Assembly: GCA_937873665.1 (NCBI GenBank)
Contig: CALMYW010000394.1
Coordinates: 868,001-932,000 of the forward strand
Source of the DNA: an uncultured Sphingorhabdus sp.
GTDB taxonomy: Bacteria > Pseudomonadota > Alphaproteobacteria > Sphingomonadales > Sphingomonadaceae
DNA length: 64,000 nucleotides
Direction: 5' to 3'
Under the pieces are notes generated by a model. That model was given only the letters and a program-made list of their open reading frames with translations, had not been told where the DNA came from and did no database searches. Each line of letters opens with the position of its first letter. Position 1 is the first letter of the stretch. The translations under genes and the position numbers were made by a program. Shown piece after piece: positions 1 to 8,898 of this stretch.

Positions 1-971
1 AAGACCGGCGTTGGCTTTCCGCCGCCATCGCGCTTGCCGAACGCGGCAAGGGGCTAACGGGTAACAACCCCTCGGTCGGCTGTATCATCGTCAAGGATGG
101 CGTCGTCATCGGGCGCGGCTGGACACAAGCCGGTGGCCGCCCCCATGCAGAAGCGGTCGCACTGAAGCAGGCGGGAAGCGCTGCGGCAGGCGCGACAATC
201 TATGTCAGCCTTGAACCCTGTGCACATGAAAGCGCGCGTGGACCAGCTTGCACCGACAGCCTGATCGCCGCCAAGCCCGCGCGCGTCGTCGGCGCACTGA
301 CTGACCCCGATCCCCGCACCGCAGGCAAGGGTTTTGACCGGCTCGAAGCTGCGGGCATTATGGTCGAACGCGATGCGATGACGGCCGATGCACGCGCCGG
401 TCTGGCCGGTTTCATTAGCCGCATCATCAAAGGCCGCCCGCATGTTACGCTCAAGCTGGCGACCTCGCTCGACGGCTGCATCGCGATGGCGGATGGCAGC
501 AGCCGCTGGATCACCGGCGATGCCGCGCGCGCGCACGCGCATCTCGAGCGCGCGCGATGCGATGCCATCCTGGTCGGCGCAGGCACGGTGCGCGCAGATA
601 CGCCACGGCTCGATGTCCGCCTGCCCGGTCTGGAGGCGCGCACTCCGCGCCGCATCATGCTATGCAGCGGTGACGCGCCCGCAGGCTGGGAAGCCCTCCG
701 TACGCCGCAAGATATCGCCTCGCTCGATTGCAACAGCCTGATCGTCGAAGGTGGCGCACAAACAGCCAGTGCCTTCCTGCGCGCCGGGCTGGTTGACCGG
801 TTGATGCTCTACCGCGCGCCGATCCTGATAGGCGGTGGCAAGCCGTGCCTTGGCGACATAGGCCTCACCGATCTGGCCGAGGCACATGGCCAATGGCGAT
901 TTACAGACACGCGGATGCTTGGCAACAACCGGTTTGAAGTCTACGAGGCCATCCCATGTTCACAGGCATAG
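1..971 (+). CDS. ribD: RibD, bifunctional riboflavin deaminase/reductase (5' end cut off)
   Basis: The protein converts the early pyrimidine intermediate of riboflavin synthesis by deamination and then side-chain reduction. The frame is open from base 3, so the true start lies outside the window; a start at the internal ATG at 360 would lose the whole deaminase domain. The N-terminal part shows the zinc deaminase signature: HAE (about 144-152), then PC and a second Cys in LEPCAHESARGPAC (about 213-250). The C-terminal part from about base 445 (HVTLKLATSLDGCIA) is the reductase domain. Its last 16 bases overlap ribE, which indicates translational coupling. Confidence 0.95.
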   Translation, partial: DRRWLSAAIALAERGKGLTGNNPSVGCIIVKDGVVIGRGWTQAGGRPHAEAVALKQAGSAAAGATIYVSLEPCAHESARGPACTDSLIAAKPARVVGALTDPDPRTAGKGFDRLEAAGIMVERDAMTADARAGLAGFISRIIKGRPHVTLKLATSLDGCIAMADGSSRWITGDAARAHAHLERARCDAILVGAGTVRADTPRLDVRLPGLEARTPRRIMLCSGDAPAGWEALRTPQDIASLDCNSLIVEGGAQTASAFLRAGLVDRLMLYRAPILIGGGKPCLGDIGLTDLAEAHGQWRFTDTRMLGNNRFEVYEAIPCSQA

Positions 972-1564
972 TCACCGACATCGGAACCATCACTACCGCC
1001 GAACAACGCGGCGACCTGCGGCTCGTAATCCAGTGCGGCTATGACATGGGCGGGGTCGATATGGGCGCGTCAATTGCCTGTTCGGGCTGCTGCCTGACCG
1101 TGGTCGATAAGGGCGTGGACTGGTTTGCAGTCGATGCTTCTGGGGAAACCCTCAGCAAGACCGCAGGCGGTATGTGGACGCAAGGCCGCCGCCTGAACCT
1201 CGAGCGCGCGCTCAAGCTGGGCGATGAGCTGGGCGGGCATATCGTCACCGGCCATGTCGACGGCGTCGGCGAAGTGTTGTCTGTCGAACCCATTGGCGAT
1301 TCGCATAAGGTGACCATCGCTGCCCCTGCTGCGTTAGCGCCTTATATTGCCGAAAAAGGCTCGATCACCATTGATGGCGTTTCGCTGACAGTCAACAGCG
1401 TGACCGATGCGAGCGACGGTCGTGCGCATTTCACGCTCAACATCATCCCGCACACCTGGGACGTCACCACGCTTGCCGAACTGGCGGAGGGTCGCGCGGT
1501 CAACCTCGAGATCGATGTCCTCGCACGCTATCTGAAGCGTATGGAAGAAGTCCGCGCACGCTAG
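956..1564 (+). CDS. ribE: RibE, riboflavin synthase alpha subunit
   Basis: This enzyme dismutates two 6,7-dimethyl-8-ribityllumazine molecules to riboflavin in the cytoplasm. The 202-residue protein begins with the family-typical MFTGIVTDIGTI and contains the two lumazine-binding repeats, the second starting near GGHIVTGHVDGVGE. Length is normal for the family (about 200-215). Its ATG lies inside the end of ribD in another frame, so the two genes are co-transcribed and coupled. Confidence 0.96.
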   Translation: MFTGIVTDIGTITTAEQRGDLRLVIQCGYDMGGVDMGASIACSGCCLTVVDKGVDWFAVDASGETLSKTAGGMWTQGRRLNLERALKLGDELGGHIVTGHVDGVGEVLSVEPIGDSHKVTIAAPAALAPYIAEKGSITIDGVSLTVNSVTDASDGRAHFTLNIIPHTWDVTTLAELAEGRAVNLEIDVLARYLKRMEEVRAR

Positions 1565-1599
1565 ATTAGTCCGGCACCAGCCCTCTCCCCGCCCGTTTG

Positions 1600-1662
1600 C
1601 AAATGTCCGGGGGACATTTGGTAGGGCCGGCCTCCCAAACAGGATATGCTATGGGAGGCCGG
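1600..1662. repeat. Two adjacent intergenic palindromes
   Basis: Two strong dyads follow ribE. The first is CAAATGTCC-GGG-GGACATTTG (1600-1620), with 9-bp arms. The second pairs CCGGCCTCCCA (1627-1637) with TGGGAGGCCGG (1652-1662), 11 bp perfect with a 14-base loop. Neither is followed by a T-run on the plus strand. They may serve ribE as a stem-type terminator, or be REP-like dispersed elements; one window cannot distinguish these. Confidence 0.5.
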
Positions 1663-1694
1663 GTGGGGGAGCGGGTCGGCGCCGGACAACGGGC

Positions 1695-1721
1695 AAAAAA
1701 AGGGCGTCCCGAAGGACGCCC
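1695..1721 (-). terminator. Intrinsic terminator of the DUF1134 gene
   Basis: Read on the minus strand, the stem GGGCGTCC-TTCG-GGACGCCC (1721-1702) is followed directly by seven T residues (1701-1695). It lies about 30 bases past the stop codon at 1753. The UUCG tetraloop and U-tract make this a textbook Rho-independent terminator. Confidence 0.9.
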
Positions 1722-1752
1722 ATTTAGCCCCTGTTTGGTGCGACCCGGGGGC

Positions 1753-2511
1753 TTAAAATGGCAGCCAGCGCTGCTTCTTGGAAAACTTCATATAGCCGAC
1801 ATTGGCCCCGAGCCGCAGCCCGGCACCAACGCGGATCGGGATGAGCACAATATCGCCGCGGCGCAGATAGCTCGCGTTGAACCCGCCCACCAGATAGGCC
1901 ACACCCTCGCCCGAGGGGAAGCGGCGGTACAGATCTTCGGTGTCGTAAAGATTATAGACCAGCACAAAGGTGCTGCCCGCATTGGCACCCGCGTCGAAAC
2001 CAATCGAAGGGCCGGTCCAGTAAACCGGTTTCTCGCCCTCAACCTTGTGGTGCAACGTGCCCGAGCCATAGCGCAGACCCACAACCAGCGCGCCACCACC
2101 CTCTCGGCCGACAATATAGCCGTTGGGCCTGCCCTGCTTTTTGAGGATATCCTCGATCAGATTGCCCAAGCCCTGCGCACCTTTGCCGAACACGCCCTCT
2201 GCTGCACCGATGAGGTCATCTTCCTGATAGGTAGATTGATCTCCCGCCGGTGGAGTTGCGGTCGGGGCCGCGGAGCTTTCCATGCCCGGCGCAACCGTCG
2301 TATCGCCTTCGATTGGCGGATCGGTGGGAATGTCCGTGGCAGTTGGCGTTTCAACTTTAGGTGGCGTTCCCAGATCGGCGTCGATGGCGTCGTTGGGGTC
2401 GACAGTCTGGATTTGTGCACTGGCGGGCAAGCCAGCCAGCAGCAATGCGGCAAATGCAAGCGCCAGACGGCTCCCGAATTTTTGCAGGGACAGGCCAGTC
2501 ATAAGTCGCAA
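1753..2511 (-). CDS. Secreted DUF1134 (EipA-like) envelope protein
   Basis: A 252-residue protein with an N-terminal signal peptide: basic start, hydrophobic LALAFAALLLAGLPASA, cleavage after SAQ. A Pro/Thr-rich linker follows, and then a DUF1134 domain from about residue 95 (YQEDDLIGAAEGVFG) to the end, including GRPNGYIVGREGGGALVVGL and YRRFPSGEGVAYLVGG. In Brucella a member of this family (EipA) supports cell-envelope integrity in the periplasm. That role here is inferred from the family only. It is monocistronic, with its own terminator. A second ATG three codons in is an alternative start. Confidence 0.85.
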   Translation of the reverse strand: MRLMTGLSLQKFGSRLALAFAALLLAGLPASAQIQTVDPNDAIDADLGTPPKVETPTATDIPTDPPIEGDTTVAPGMESSAAPTATPPAGDQSTYQEDDLIGAAEGVFGKGAQGLGNLIEDILKKQGRPNGYIVGREGGGALVVGLRYGSGTLHHKVEGEKPVYWTGPSIGFDAGANAGSTFVLVYNLYDTEDLYRRFPSGEGVAYLVGGFNASYLRRGDIVLIPIRVGAGLRLGANVGYMKFSKKQRWLPF

Positions 2512-2674
2512 TCCTCCATATTCACGTGAAAGGCTAACGGCCCGCTTAGGGCACGCACAATGAACCGGCGATGAGTCGAGTCGCTTTCGCGCCCAAGCGA
2601 GTCAAATTTCACGTTGTAATAGGCATTGCAGCCCGGGTGCTTGCTCGCTATAGGCCCCCGACGCCAATCGCGCA

Positions 2675-2767
2675 GGAGACGTGGGTGAGTGGCTGAAACC
2701 AACGGTTTGCTAAACCGTCGTACTGGTAAATCCGGTACCGAGGGTTCGAATCCCTCCGTCTCCGCCA
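2675..2767 (+). tRNA. tRNA-Ser (anticodon GCT)
   Basis: The acceptor arm GGAGACG (2675-2681) pairs with CGTCTCC (2757-2763), followed by discriminator G and an encoded CCA. The anticodon stem ACGGT/ACCGT (2702-2706/2714-2718) encloses loop TTGCTAA with anticodon GCT at 2709-2711. A long variable arm typical of serine tRNAs and a GGTTCGAATCC T-arm are present. Confidence 0.97.
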
Positions 2768-2797
2768 TATCATGCAAAGTTGCCGTCGACTTTGGCC

Positions 2798-3442
2798 CTA
2801 GCGAAATGGGGCCTCTATCATCGCGGCGATTACCTTTGCCGCATGTTTGAGCGTCGCGCCCGATTGCCACATGCGGTGCGGGCGGGATTTGTCTGACAGC
2901 TCGCTTTCGCGCGATGCCAGAATGGCGCCCAAAGTGGATCCCAGGAAAACGAAACGCTCATTCTTTTTCGCTGCTGGCATTTCGGGCATCAGCCGACGCA
3001 GGTGATCAAGGCAACGCTGGTATCCCGTGTTCCAACGCCCCTCGAGCGCCTCCATGAAAAAGGCACGATGCGAAAGTCCCAGCAGCGTGAAAAAGCGGTT
3101 GAAGCTCTCATCGCCCGGGTTTGCTTCAGGATCGAGCGAGGTTTCGATCATCCCTTCGATCACTTCGGTGACATTATGCGGTCCGCCTTTCGCCTCGCAA
3201 TCGTCCAGCCAGGCATTTCGGCGAACATCAATCGCGCGGGCTCCGTCGACGATCAGCTCGCGAACCAGCGCCTCTTTCGAGCCGAAATAATAGCCGACAA
3301 CGGCGTGGTTTTTCTGCCCGGCGGCCTCGGCAATCTGGCGCACGGTAACACCGTCAATCCCGCGCTCGGCAAATAGGCGCAAGGCCACTGCTTTCAAATG
3401 CTCCGCAGCATCAGATCGCACTTTCGGGGCGGGATTGGCCAT
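2798..3442 (-). CDS. TetR/AcrR-family transcriptional repressor
   Basis: A 214-residue regulator with an N-terminal TetR helix-turn-helix (residues about 10-60: ALRLFAERGIDGVTVRQIAEAAGQ, then VGYYFGSKEALVREL) and an alpha-helical ligand domain. It is divergent from the acyl-CoA/alcohol catabolic operon, and a palindrome sits between the two start codons. It probably represses that operon and itself, with a CoA thioester or substrate as inducer. The inducer is unknown. Confidence 0.9.
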   Translation of the reverse strand: MANPAPKVRSDAAEHLKAVALRLFAERGIDGVTVRQIAEAAGQKNHAVVGYYFGSKEALVRELIVDGARAIDVRRNAWLDDCEAKGGPHNVTEVIEGMIETSLDPEANPGDESFNRFFTLLGLSHRAFFMEALEGRWNTGYQRCLDHLRRLMPEMPAAKKNERFVFLGSTLGAILASRESELSDKSRPHRMWQSGATLKHAAKVIAAMIEAPFR

Positions 3443-3481
3443 AGCCAGAACCTAGGCTTGACTCATTTTTACGTCAACTGC

Positions 3482-3499
3482 ATTATCCATTTGGATAAT
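3482..3499. promoter_or_regulatory. Candidate TetR operator palindrome
   Basis: ATTATCCA-TT-TGGATAAT is a perfect 8-bp-arm palindrome in the 78-base gap between the divergent tetR start (3442) and the operon start (3521). An 18-bp dyad placed there is what TetR-family repressors normally bind. It is AT-rich relative to its surroundings, so it may also overlap promoter elements. Confidence 0.7.
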
Positions 3500-3520
3500 A
3501 TTGGAGAGGATTCGTTGGAG

Positions 3521-4549
3521 ATGATCGACGGCGTCGATCTTTCGGCACTCGAACAGTGGATGGACCGACAAGGGCTTGGAGAGGGGCCCATTGCCGAGGC
3601 CACCACATTGGCGGGTGGCACACAGAACATATTGCTGCGGTTCAGCAGATCTGGCCGCTCCTATGTCTTGCGCCGCCCGCCGCCCGTTTTGCGCGCCAAT
3701 TCGAACGAAACCATGCGCCGCGAAGCGCGTGTGTTAGCAGCACTTAAAGGCAGTAACGTCCCACATCCCGAGCTGATTGCGGCCTGCCCCGAAGCGAATG
3801 TGATCGGGGCATCTTTCTATCTGATGGAGCCGATCGAGGGTTTCAACGCGACACAAGGCCTGCCTGCGCTGCATGCTGGGGACGCGGTCGTCCGCCACCG
3901 CATGGGGCTGGCGATGGTGGAAGCTATCGCAGCACTCAGCCAAGTGGATTATCGCGCGGTGGGCCTCGAAGGCTTCGGAAAACTCGACAACTGGATCGAG
4001 CGGCAGGTCGGGCGGTGGGCTTCACAACTCGCAAGCTATGCCGAAATGCCGGGTTGGACCGGCCCCGATGCGATACCTGGCGTATCCAAAGTCGCACAGT
4101 GGCTCGATGCACATCGCCCCACCAACTTCCAGCCGGGCATTATCCATGGCGATTTCCATTTCGCCAATGTGCTGTTCCGCAACGACAGCGGCGAACTGGC
4201 CGCTGTGGTTGATTGGGAATTGTGCACTTTGGGCGATCCGCTGCTCGACCTCGGTTGGCTCGCTGCGACATGGCCGGAAAATAACCACCCACATGCAACC
4301 GATGTCGCGATTACGCCGTGGGAGGGCTTTGCTACCCCCGACGAACTGGTCACTCATTATGCCGAACTGACTGGCCGCGACCTCGCAGACTTCGATTGGT
4401 ACGCGGTGCTCGCTTGCTACAAGCTGGGCATTATTCTTGAAGGCACGCATGCACGCGCCTGTGCGGGAAAGGCGCCGCGCGAGACCGGCGACCGGCTGCA
4501 CGCCCACACCATCCACCTCTTTGAACGCGCGCTGCGGCGCATCAGCTGA
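3521..4549 (+). CDS. APH-type phosphotransferase (acyl-CoA dehydrogenase-associated)
   Basis: A 342-residue kinase-fold protein of the aminoglycoside phosphotransferase superfamily, in the subgroup found next to acyl-CoA dehydrogenases (ACAD10/11-like). Visible motifs are TLAGGTQNILLRF with LRRPP near the N terminus, the catalytic loop IIHGDFHFANVLF and the metal-binding VVDWELCTLGDPLLDLGW. The ATG at 3521 fits GGAGAGGA (3503-3510); a TTG at 3515 is an alternative, and the frame is open further upstream through the operator. It is the first gene of the operon. It may phosphorylate a hydroxyacyl substrate before elimination and reduction; this is inferred from ACAD10/11-type pathways. Confidence 0.85.
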   Translation: MIDGVDLSALEQWMDRQGLGEGPIAEATTLAGGTQNILLRFSRSGRSYVLRRPPPVLRANSNETMRREARVLAALKGSNVPHPELIAACPEANVIGASFYLMEPIEGFNATQGLPALHAGDAVVRHRMGLAMVEAIAALSQVDYRAVGLEGFGKLDNWIERQVGRWASQLASYAEMPGWTGPDAIPGVSKVAQWLDAHRPTNFQPGIIHGDFHFANVLFRNDSGELAAVVDWELCTLGDPLLDLGWLAATWPENNHPHATDVAITPWEGFATPDELVTHYAELTGRDLADFDWYAVLACYKLGIILEGTHARACAGKAPRETGDRLHAHTIHLFERALRRIS

Positions 4550-4563
4550 AAGGAATATCCTCT

Positions 4564-5301
4564 ATGGCCAACGACACCGATTTCATCGGCAAGCATGTGC
4601 TGGTTGTCGGCGGATCGAGCGGGATCGGCAATGGCATCGCGCATGGCTTTCGCGAGCGCGGCGCCAAAGTGCATGTCTGGGGCACCCGCGCGAACGCAGC
4701 CGACTATGATCCGGCCGATGGTTCGGACCTGAGCGGGCTGGGCTATTCCTGCGTCGATGTCAGCGATCCCGATGCGATTGAGGGAGCGGCGATGCCCTTC
4801 GACACACTCGACGTGCTCGTGCTTTGCCAAGGCACCGTTGTCTATAAACGCGGCGAATTTGAGCGGCCCGGTTGGGATCATGTGATGGCGGTCAATCTCG
4901 ACAGCCTGATGCACATTTCGCGCAAATTCAAACCGCAACTGCTCGACAGCAAGGGCAGCGTCATCATCGTTAGTTCGATTTCGGGGCTGAAGGCCAATAT
5001 CGGCAACCCGGCCTATGCCGCATCCAAGGCAGGCGCGATCAGCCTGACCAAGACGCTGGGGCAGGCATGGGGGCCCGAAGGCATCCGCGTCAACGGCCTC
5101 GCCCCCGGCCTTGTCGACACCAAGCTGACCAAGGTGACCACGCAAAGCCCAGAACGGCTTGCAGGCGCGCTCGCCAATATTCCGCAACGCCGCATGGGCC
5201 TGCCTGTCGACATGGCGGGCGCGGCCATTTTCCTAGCATCCCCGCTCGCCTCTTATGTCACCGGCCACACGCTGATCGTCGATGGCGGGCTTTCCCTCTG
5301 A
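4564..5301 (+). CDS. Short-chain dehydrogenase/reductase
   Basis: A 245-residue NAD(P)-dependent oxidoreductase. The Rossmann motif GGSSGIGNGIA is near residue 17, the Ser of the active site is in VIIVSSISG, and the catalytic YAASK follows. The C-terminal VTGHTLIVDGG is typical. It starts 14 bases after the kinase gene with AAAGGA upstream. It probably oxidises or reduces a hydroxy/keto intermediate of the same pathway; the substrate cannot be read from the sequence. Confidence 0.9.
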   Translation: MANDTDFIGKHVLVVGGSSGIGNGIAHGFRERGAKVHVWGTRANAADYDPADGSDLSGLGYSCVDVSDPDAIEGAAMPFDTLDVLVLCQGTVVYKRGEFERPGWDHVMAVNLDSLMHISRKFKPQLLDSKGSVIIVSSISGLKANIGNPAYAASKAGAISLTKTLGQAWGPEGIRVNGLAPGLVDTKLTKVTTQSPERLAGALANIPQRRMGLPVDMAGAAIFLASPLASYVTGHTLIVDGGLSL

Positions 5302-5313
5302 AAGGACTTTCCC

Positions 5314-6540
5314 ATGGATTTCGAACATAGCGACAAGGTCAAAGGGCTGCTGGCCCAAATTCAAGCTTTCATGGACGAGCATGTCTATCCCAATGAGGAA
5401 GACTATCATCGCTTCGTGACCGATCCGGCCAATATCTGGAAGGAATGGCCGAAAATGGAGGACCTGAAGGCCAAGGCGAAGGCATTGGACATGTGGAACC
5501 TGTTCCTGCCGCACGAATATGGCGAATTCTCGCCCGGCCTGACCAATCTGGAATATGCCCCGATTGCCGAACTGCTCGGCCGCGTGCCCTGGTCGAGCCA
5601 GGTTTTCAACTGCTCCGCGCCCGACACCGGCAATATGGAAGTGCTGGCCAAATATGGTTCGCCCGAACAGCAGGAAAAATGGCTCAAACCGCTGCTCAAT
5701 GGCGAAATCCGTTCGGCCTATGTCATGACCGAGCCACAGGTCGCATCCTCCGATGCAACCAACCTCGAACTGTCGATCACACCCGATGGCGACGAATATG
5801 TCATCAACGGCCGCAAATGGTGGATTTCGAACGCGATGCACCCGCGTTGCGACATCTGGATCGTGATGGGCAAGACCGATTTCAATGCTCCGCGCCACGC
5901 GCAGCATTCGCAAATCCTGGTCGAACCCAGCACTCCGGGTATCACCATCGTGCGCCACCAGACCGTTTTCGGATCGCACAATTCGCCGGGCGGCGAATCC
6001 GAACTGCGCTTTGAAAATGTCCGCGTGCCCAAGGGCAATCTGATCCTCGGCGAAGGCCGCGGGTTTGAGATTGCGCAGGGCCGCCTCGGGCCGGGCCGTA
6101 TCCACCACTGCATGCGCTCGATTGGGCAGGCGCAGCGCGCGCTTGAGATCATGGCACGCCGCGTCGACAGTCGTGTCGCTTTCGGCAAGAAGCTCGCCGA
6201 CCAATCGTCGATCCGGCAGGATATCGCCAAAAGCTTCTGCGAGATCGAAATGTCGCGTTTGCTGACGCTGAAGGCTGCTGATGCGATGGATCGCTATGGT
6301 AACAAGGTGGCGAAAGACCTGATCGCTGCAATCAAGGTTGTCGCGCCGCAAATGGCGCAAACCGTGTGCGACCGCGCTATCCAGGCGCATGGCGGGATGG
6401 GTGTTTCGGATGACACGCCGATTGCACGTTTCTTTACGCTGAACCGCTTCGTGCGCATCGCCGATGGCCCGGACGAGGTGCATATGAGCCAACTCGGCAA
6501 GTCAAAGATCAAGGAATATGTTGCGATGAACGAGCGTTGA
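5314..6540 (+). CDS. Acyl-CoA dehydrogenase
   Basis: A 408-residue FAD-dependent flavoenzyme that introduces an alpha-beta double bond into an acyl-CoA. All three domains are present: the N-terminal helical part, the middle beta domain with [18 protein letters not shown] and [22 protein letters not shown], and the C-terminal helical domain with [17 protein letters not shown]. It follows the SDR by 12 bases and carries AAAGGA before its ATG. It resembles the ACAD11-like type that often pairs with an APH-type kinase, which is the first gene of this operon. Confidence 0.92.
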   Translation: MDFEHSDKVKGLLAQIQAFMDEHVYPNEEDYHRFVTDPANIWKEWPKMEDLKAKAKALDMWNLFLPHEYGEFSPGLTNLEYAPIAELLGRVPWSSQVFNCSAPDTGNMEVLAKYGSPEQQEKWLKPLLNGEIRSAYVMTEPQVASSDATNLELSITPDGDEYVINGRKWWISNAMHPRCDIWIVMGKTDFNAPRHAQHSQILVEPSTPGITIVRHQTVFGSHNSPGGESELRFENVRVPKGNLILGEGRGFEIAQGRLGPGRIHHCMRSIGQAQRALEIMARRVDSRVAFGKKLADQSSIRQDIAKSFCEIEMSRLLTLKAADAMDRYGNKVAKDLIAAIKVVAPQMAQTVCDRAIQAHGGMGVSDDTPIARFFTLNRFVRIADGPDEVHMSQLGKSKIKEYVAMNER

Positions 6541-6550
6541 GGAGGGATTG

Positions 6551-7330
6551 ATGGCATCGCTTTTCGATCTGACCGGAAAGGTCGCGCTCGTCACCGGCGG
6601 CAATAACGGCATCGGCCTTGGCATGGCCGATGGTCTTGCCGCGCACGGGGCGACGGTAGTCATCTGGGGCACCAATGGCGAACGCAATGCCGAGGCGGCC
6701 GAAAAGCTGCGTGTGCATGGCGGCGAGGTTCGTTCGGCACAAATCGATGTGTCGGACGAAGCCGCCGTCGCCAAGGGCGTGGCAGACATCATCGCCGAAT
6801 TCGGGCGACTTGATCAGGCGATTGCCAATGCCGGCATTTCGATCTCGCGCAAAAGCCTGTTCGACATCAGCGTCGAGGATTTTCGCAAGATCGAAGAAGT
6901 GAACATCCACGGCGTGCTTTTCACCCTGCGTGAGGCAGCACGGCACATGGTCGAGCGGCACAAGGCGGGTGACGGCGGCGGCTCGTTGGTCGCCATCTCC
7001 TCGACCTCGGCGATCCACGGCGCGGCGCGCAACGAACATTATGCCGCGACCAAGGGCGCGGTCGTTGCGATGGCGCGGGCGATGGCAGTCGAGTTCGCCC
7101 GTTACGGCATTAGCGTGAACAGCGTGCTGCCCGGCTGGACCCGGTCTGGCATGACATCGGGCCTGCAGGAATGGGACAAGTTCAACGAAGCGGTGATCAG
7201 CCGCGTACCGACCGGCGACTGGCTCGATGGCTCCGATTTCGCGGCCATCGCGGTCTATCTCGCCAGCCGGGGTTCGCGCAACCACACCGGCGACACCATC
7301 GTCATCGACGGGGGCTACACCATCTACTGA
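6551..7330 (+). CDS. Short-chain dehydrogenase/reductase (second)
   Basis: A 259-residue SDR with the cofactor motif GGNNGIGLGMA, active-site Ser in VAISSTSA, and catalytic YAATK. It ends in HTGDTIVIDGGYTIY. The ATG at 6551 is preferred because GGAGGG lies five bases upstream; the TTG at 6548 is an alternative. It is only distantly similar to the SDR at 4564, so the two probably act on different intermediates. Confidence 0.9.
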   Translation: MASLFDLTGKVALVTGGNNGIGLGMADGLAAHGATVVIWGTNGERNAEAAEKLRVHGGEVRSAQIDVSDEAAVAKGVADIIAEFGRLDQAIANAGISISRKSLFDISVEDFRKIEEVNIHGVLFTLREAARHMVERHKAGDGGGSLVAISSTSAIHGAARNEHYAATKGAVVAMARAMAVEFARYGISVNSVLPGWTRSGMTSGLQEWDKFNEAVISRVPTGDWLDGSDFAAIAVYLASRGSRNHTGDTIVIDGGYTIY

Positions 7331-7350
7331 GGTTCGCGAGGGAGAGAGCG

Positions 7351-8898
7351 ATGGGCAGGATCAAAAGCGGCGAGCGCACACTGACAACGGCAGAGTTTGA
7401 CGAACGCGCGCGGCGAGCCGCGACCGTCATCCAAGGGCTGGGGGTGGAAAGCGGCGACGGCATCGCGCTCTACCTGCGCAACGACATCGCTTATTTTGAG
7501 GCGGCTTTCGGCGCGGGAATGCTGGGCATCTATCCGGTCCCCGTTAACTGGCATTACACGCCGGATGAGGCGAATTACCTGCTGACCGACAGCGGCGTGA
7601 AACTGCTCCTCATCCATGCCGACCTCTATGATCCCATCAAACAGGCGATCCCGGCCGACCTCAAAGTTATCATCGTCGAAACCCCGCCGGAAATCCGCGA
7701 GGCTTACAGCATTTCAGAGACCCCTCAGCCTGAAGGGCTGCCGCGCTGGCATGAACTGGTCAATGCGGCAGCCCCATTTTCGGGGGATGGCGAAATGGCG
7801 CCAAGCACGATCATCTATACATCGGGAACCACAGGTCGGCCCAAGGGTGTGCGTCGCGCGGCCTTCACGCCGGAACAGGCCGAGGCGGTCAACACCATGC
7901 TTGGCTGGTCTTACGGCTATTCCGAAGTGCTGGCCGGGAAACGCGATCCGGCGACGATCACAACCGCGGTAATCGGCCCAGTCTATCACAGCGCTCCCAA
8001 CGCCCATTCCTCTTTCTCGATCCGCGTCGGCGCCAATGTCGTCATCTGCCCGCGTTTCGATGCCGAGGCGCTGCTGGCGCTTATCGAAAAGGAACGGATC
8101 ACGCACCTCAACATGGTACCGATCATGTTCAACCGGCTGCTACGCCTGCCCGAAGAGGTGAAGCGCAAATATGACCTGTCGAGCCTCGAATATGTCACCC
8201 ATGCCGCCGCGCCCTGCCCGCCGCCGGTCAAACGCGCGATGATCGAATGGTGGGGGCCGGTGATCTGGGAATATTATGGCTCTACCGAGATGGGCAATGT
8301 CACTTGTCTGTCGTCAGAGGAATGGCTGGCGCACCCCGGATCGGTCGGGCGTGTACAGCCCGGCGTGACGCTGCGCGTGGTCGACCCGGAGGGGAATGAC
8401 GTGCCGCCCGGCACCATTGGCGAGGTTATCGGCAAAGGCCGCCACGGTACCAATTTCACCTATCAGAACTCGCCCGAAAAGCGCGCTTCGATGGAGAAAT
8501 ACGGCCTGATCACCCCCGGTGACATGGGCTATTTCGACAATGACGGCTTTCTCTATTTGTGCGACCGCATCAACGACATGATCATTTCGGGCGGCGCAAA
8601 TATCTACCCTGCCGAAATCGAGGCCGAACTGCATAAGCTGCCCGGTGTTGCCGACTGCGCGGTGTTCGGCATCCCCGATGAGGAATTTGGCGAAAGCGTG
8701 ATGGCGGTGGTCCAGCCGATGCCGGGTATGTCGCTGACGCCCGAAGGGCTGCAGGCAGAGCTCAAAAAGGTCCTCACCGGTTACAAGGTTCCGCGCCGGA
8801 TCGACTTTGCCGACAGCCTGCCGCGCGAGGATTCGGGCAAGATATTCAAGCGTAAGCTGCGCGAACCTTTTTGGGAAGGACGGGAGCGGAGAATATGA
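7351..8898 (+). CDS. AMP-dependent acyl-CoA synthetase/ligase
   Basis: A 515-residue ANL-superfamily enzyme that activates a carboxylic acid to its CoA thioester through an acyl-adenylate. Motifs in order: the P-loop IIYTSGTTGRPKGV, the A5 motif YYGSTEMG, the A7/A8 region GDMGYFDNDGFLYLCDRIND and SGGANIYPAEIE, and the C-terminal Lys motif PREDSGKIFKRKL. The frame is open upstream into the SDR gene, but the ATG at 7351 behind GGAGAG starts where family members start. It is the likely entry enzyme of the operon. Confidence 0.92.
   Translation: MGRIKSGERTLTTAEFDERARRAATVIQGLGVESGDGIALYLRNDIAYFEAAFGAGMLGIYPVPVNWHYTPDEANYLLTDSGVKLLLIHADLYDPIKQAIPADLKVIIVETPPEIREAYSISETPQPEGLPRWHELVNAAAPFSGDGEMAPSTIIYTSGTTGRPKGVRRAAFTPEQAEAVNTMLGWSYGYSEVLAGKRDPATITTAVIGPVYHSAPNAHSSFSIRVGANVVICPRFDAEALLALIEKERITHLNMVPIMFNRLLRLPEEVKRKYDLSSLEYVTHAAAPCPPPVKRAMIEWWGPVIWEYYGSTEMGNVTCLSSEEWLAHPGSVGRVQPGVTLRVVDPEGNDVPPGTIGEVIGKGRHGTNFTYQNSPEKRASMEKYGLITPGDMGYFDNDGFLYLCDRINDMIISGGANIYPAEIEAELHKLPGVADCAVFGIPDEEFGESVMAVVQPMPGMSLTPEGLQAELKKVLTGYKVPRRIDFADSLPREDSGKIFKRKLREPFWEGRERRI

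Noticed and set aside
360..971. A short complete gene starting at the ATG at 360
   Set aside because: The same frame is open to the window edge and encodes the RibD deaminase motifs upstream, so it is the tail of a truncated ribD.
2499..2870. Minus-strand open frame across tRNA-Ser
   Set aside because: It reads antisense through the whole tRNA and has no family resemblance.
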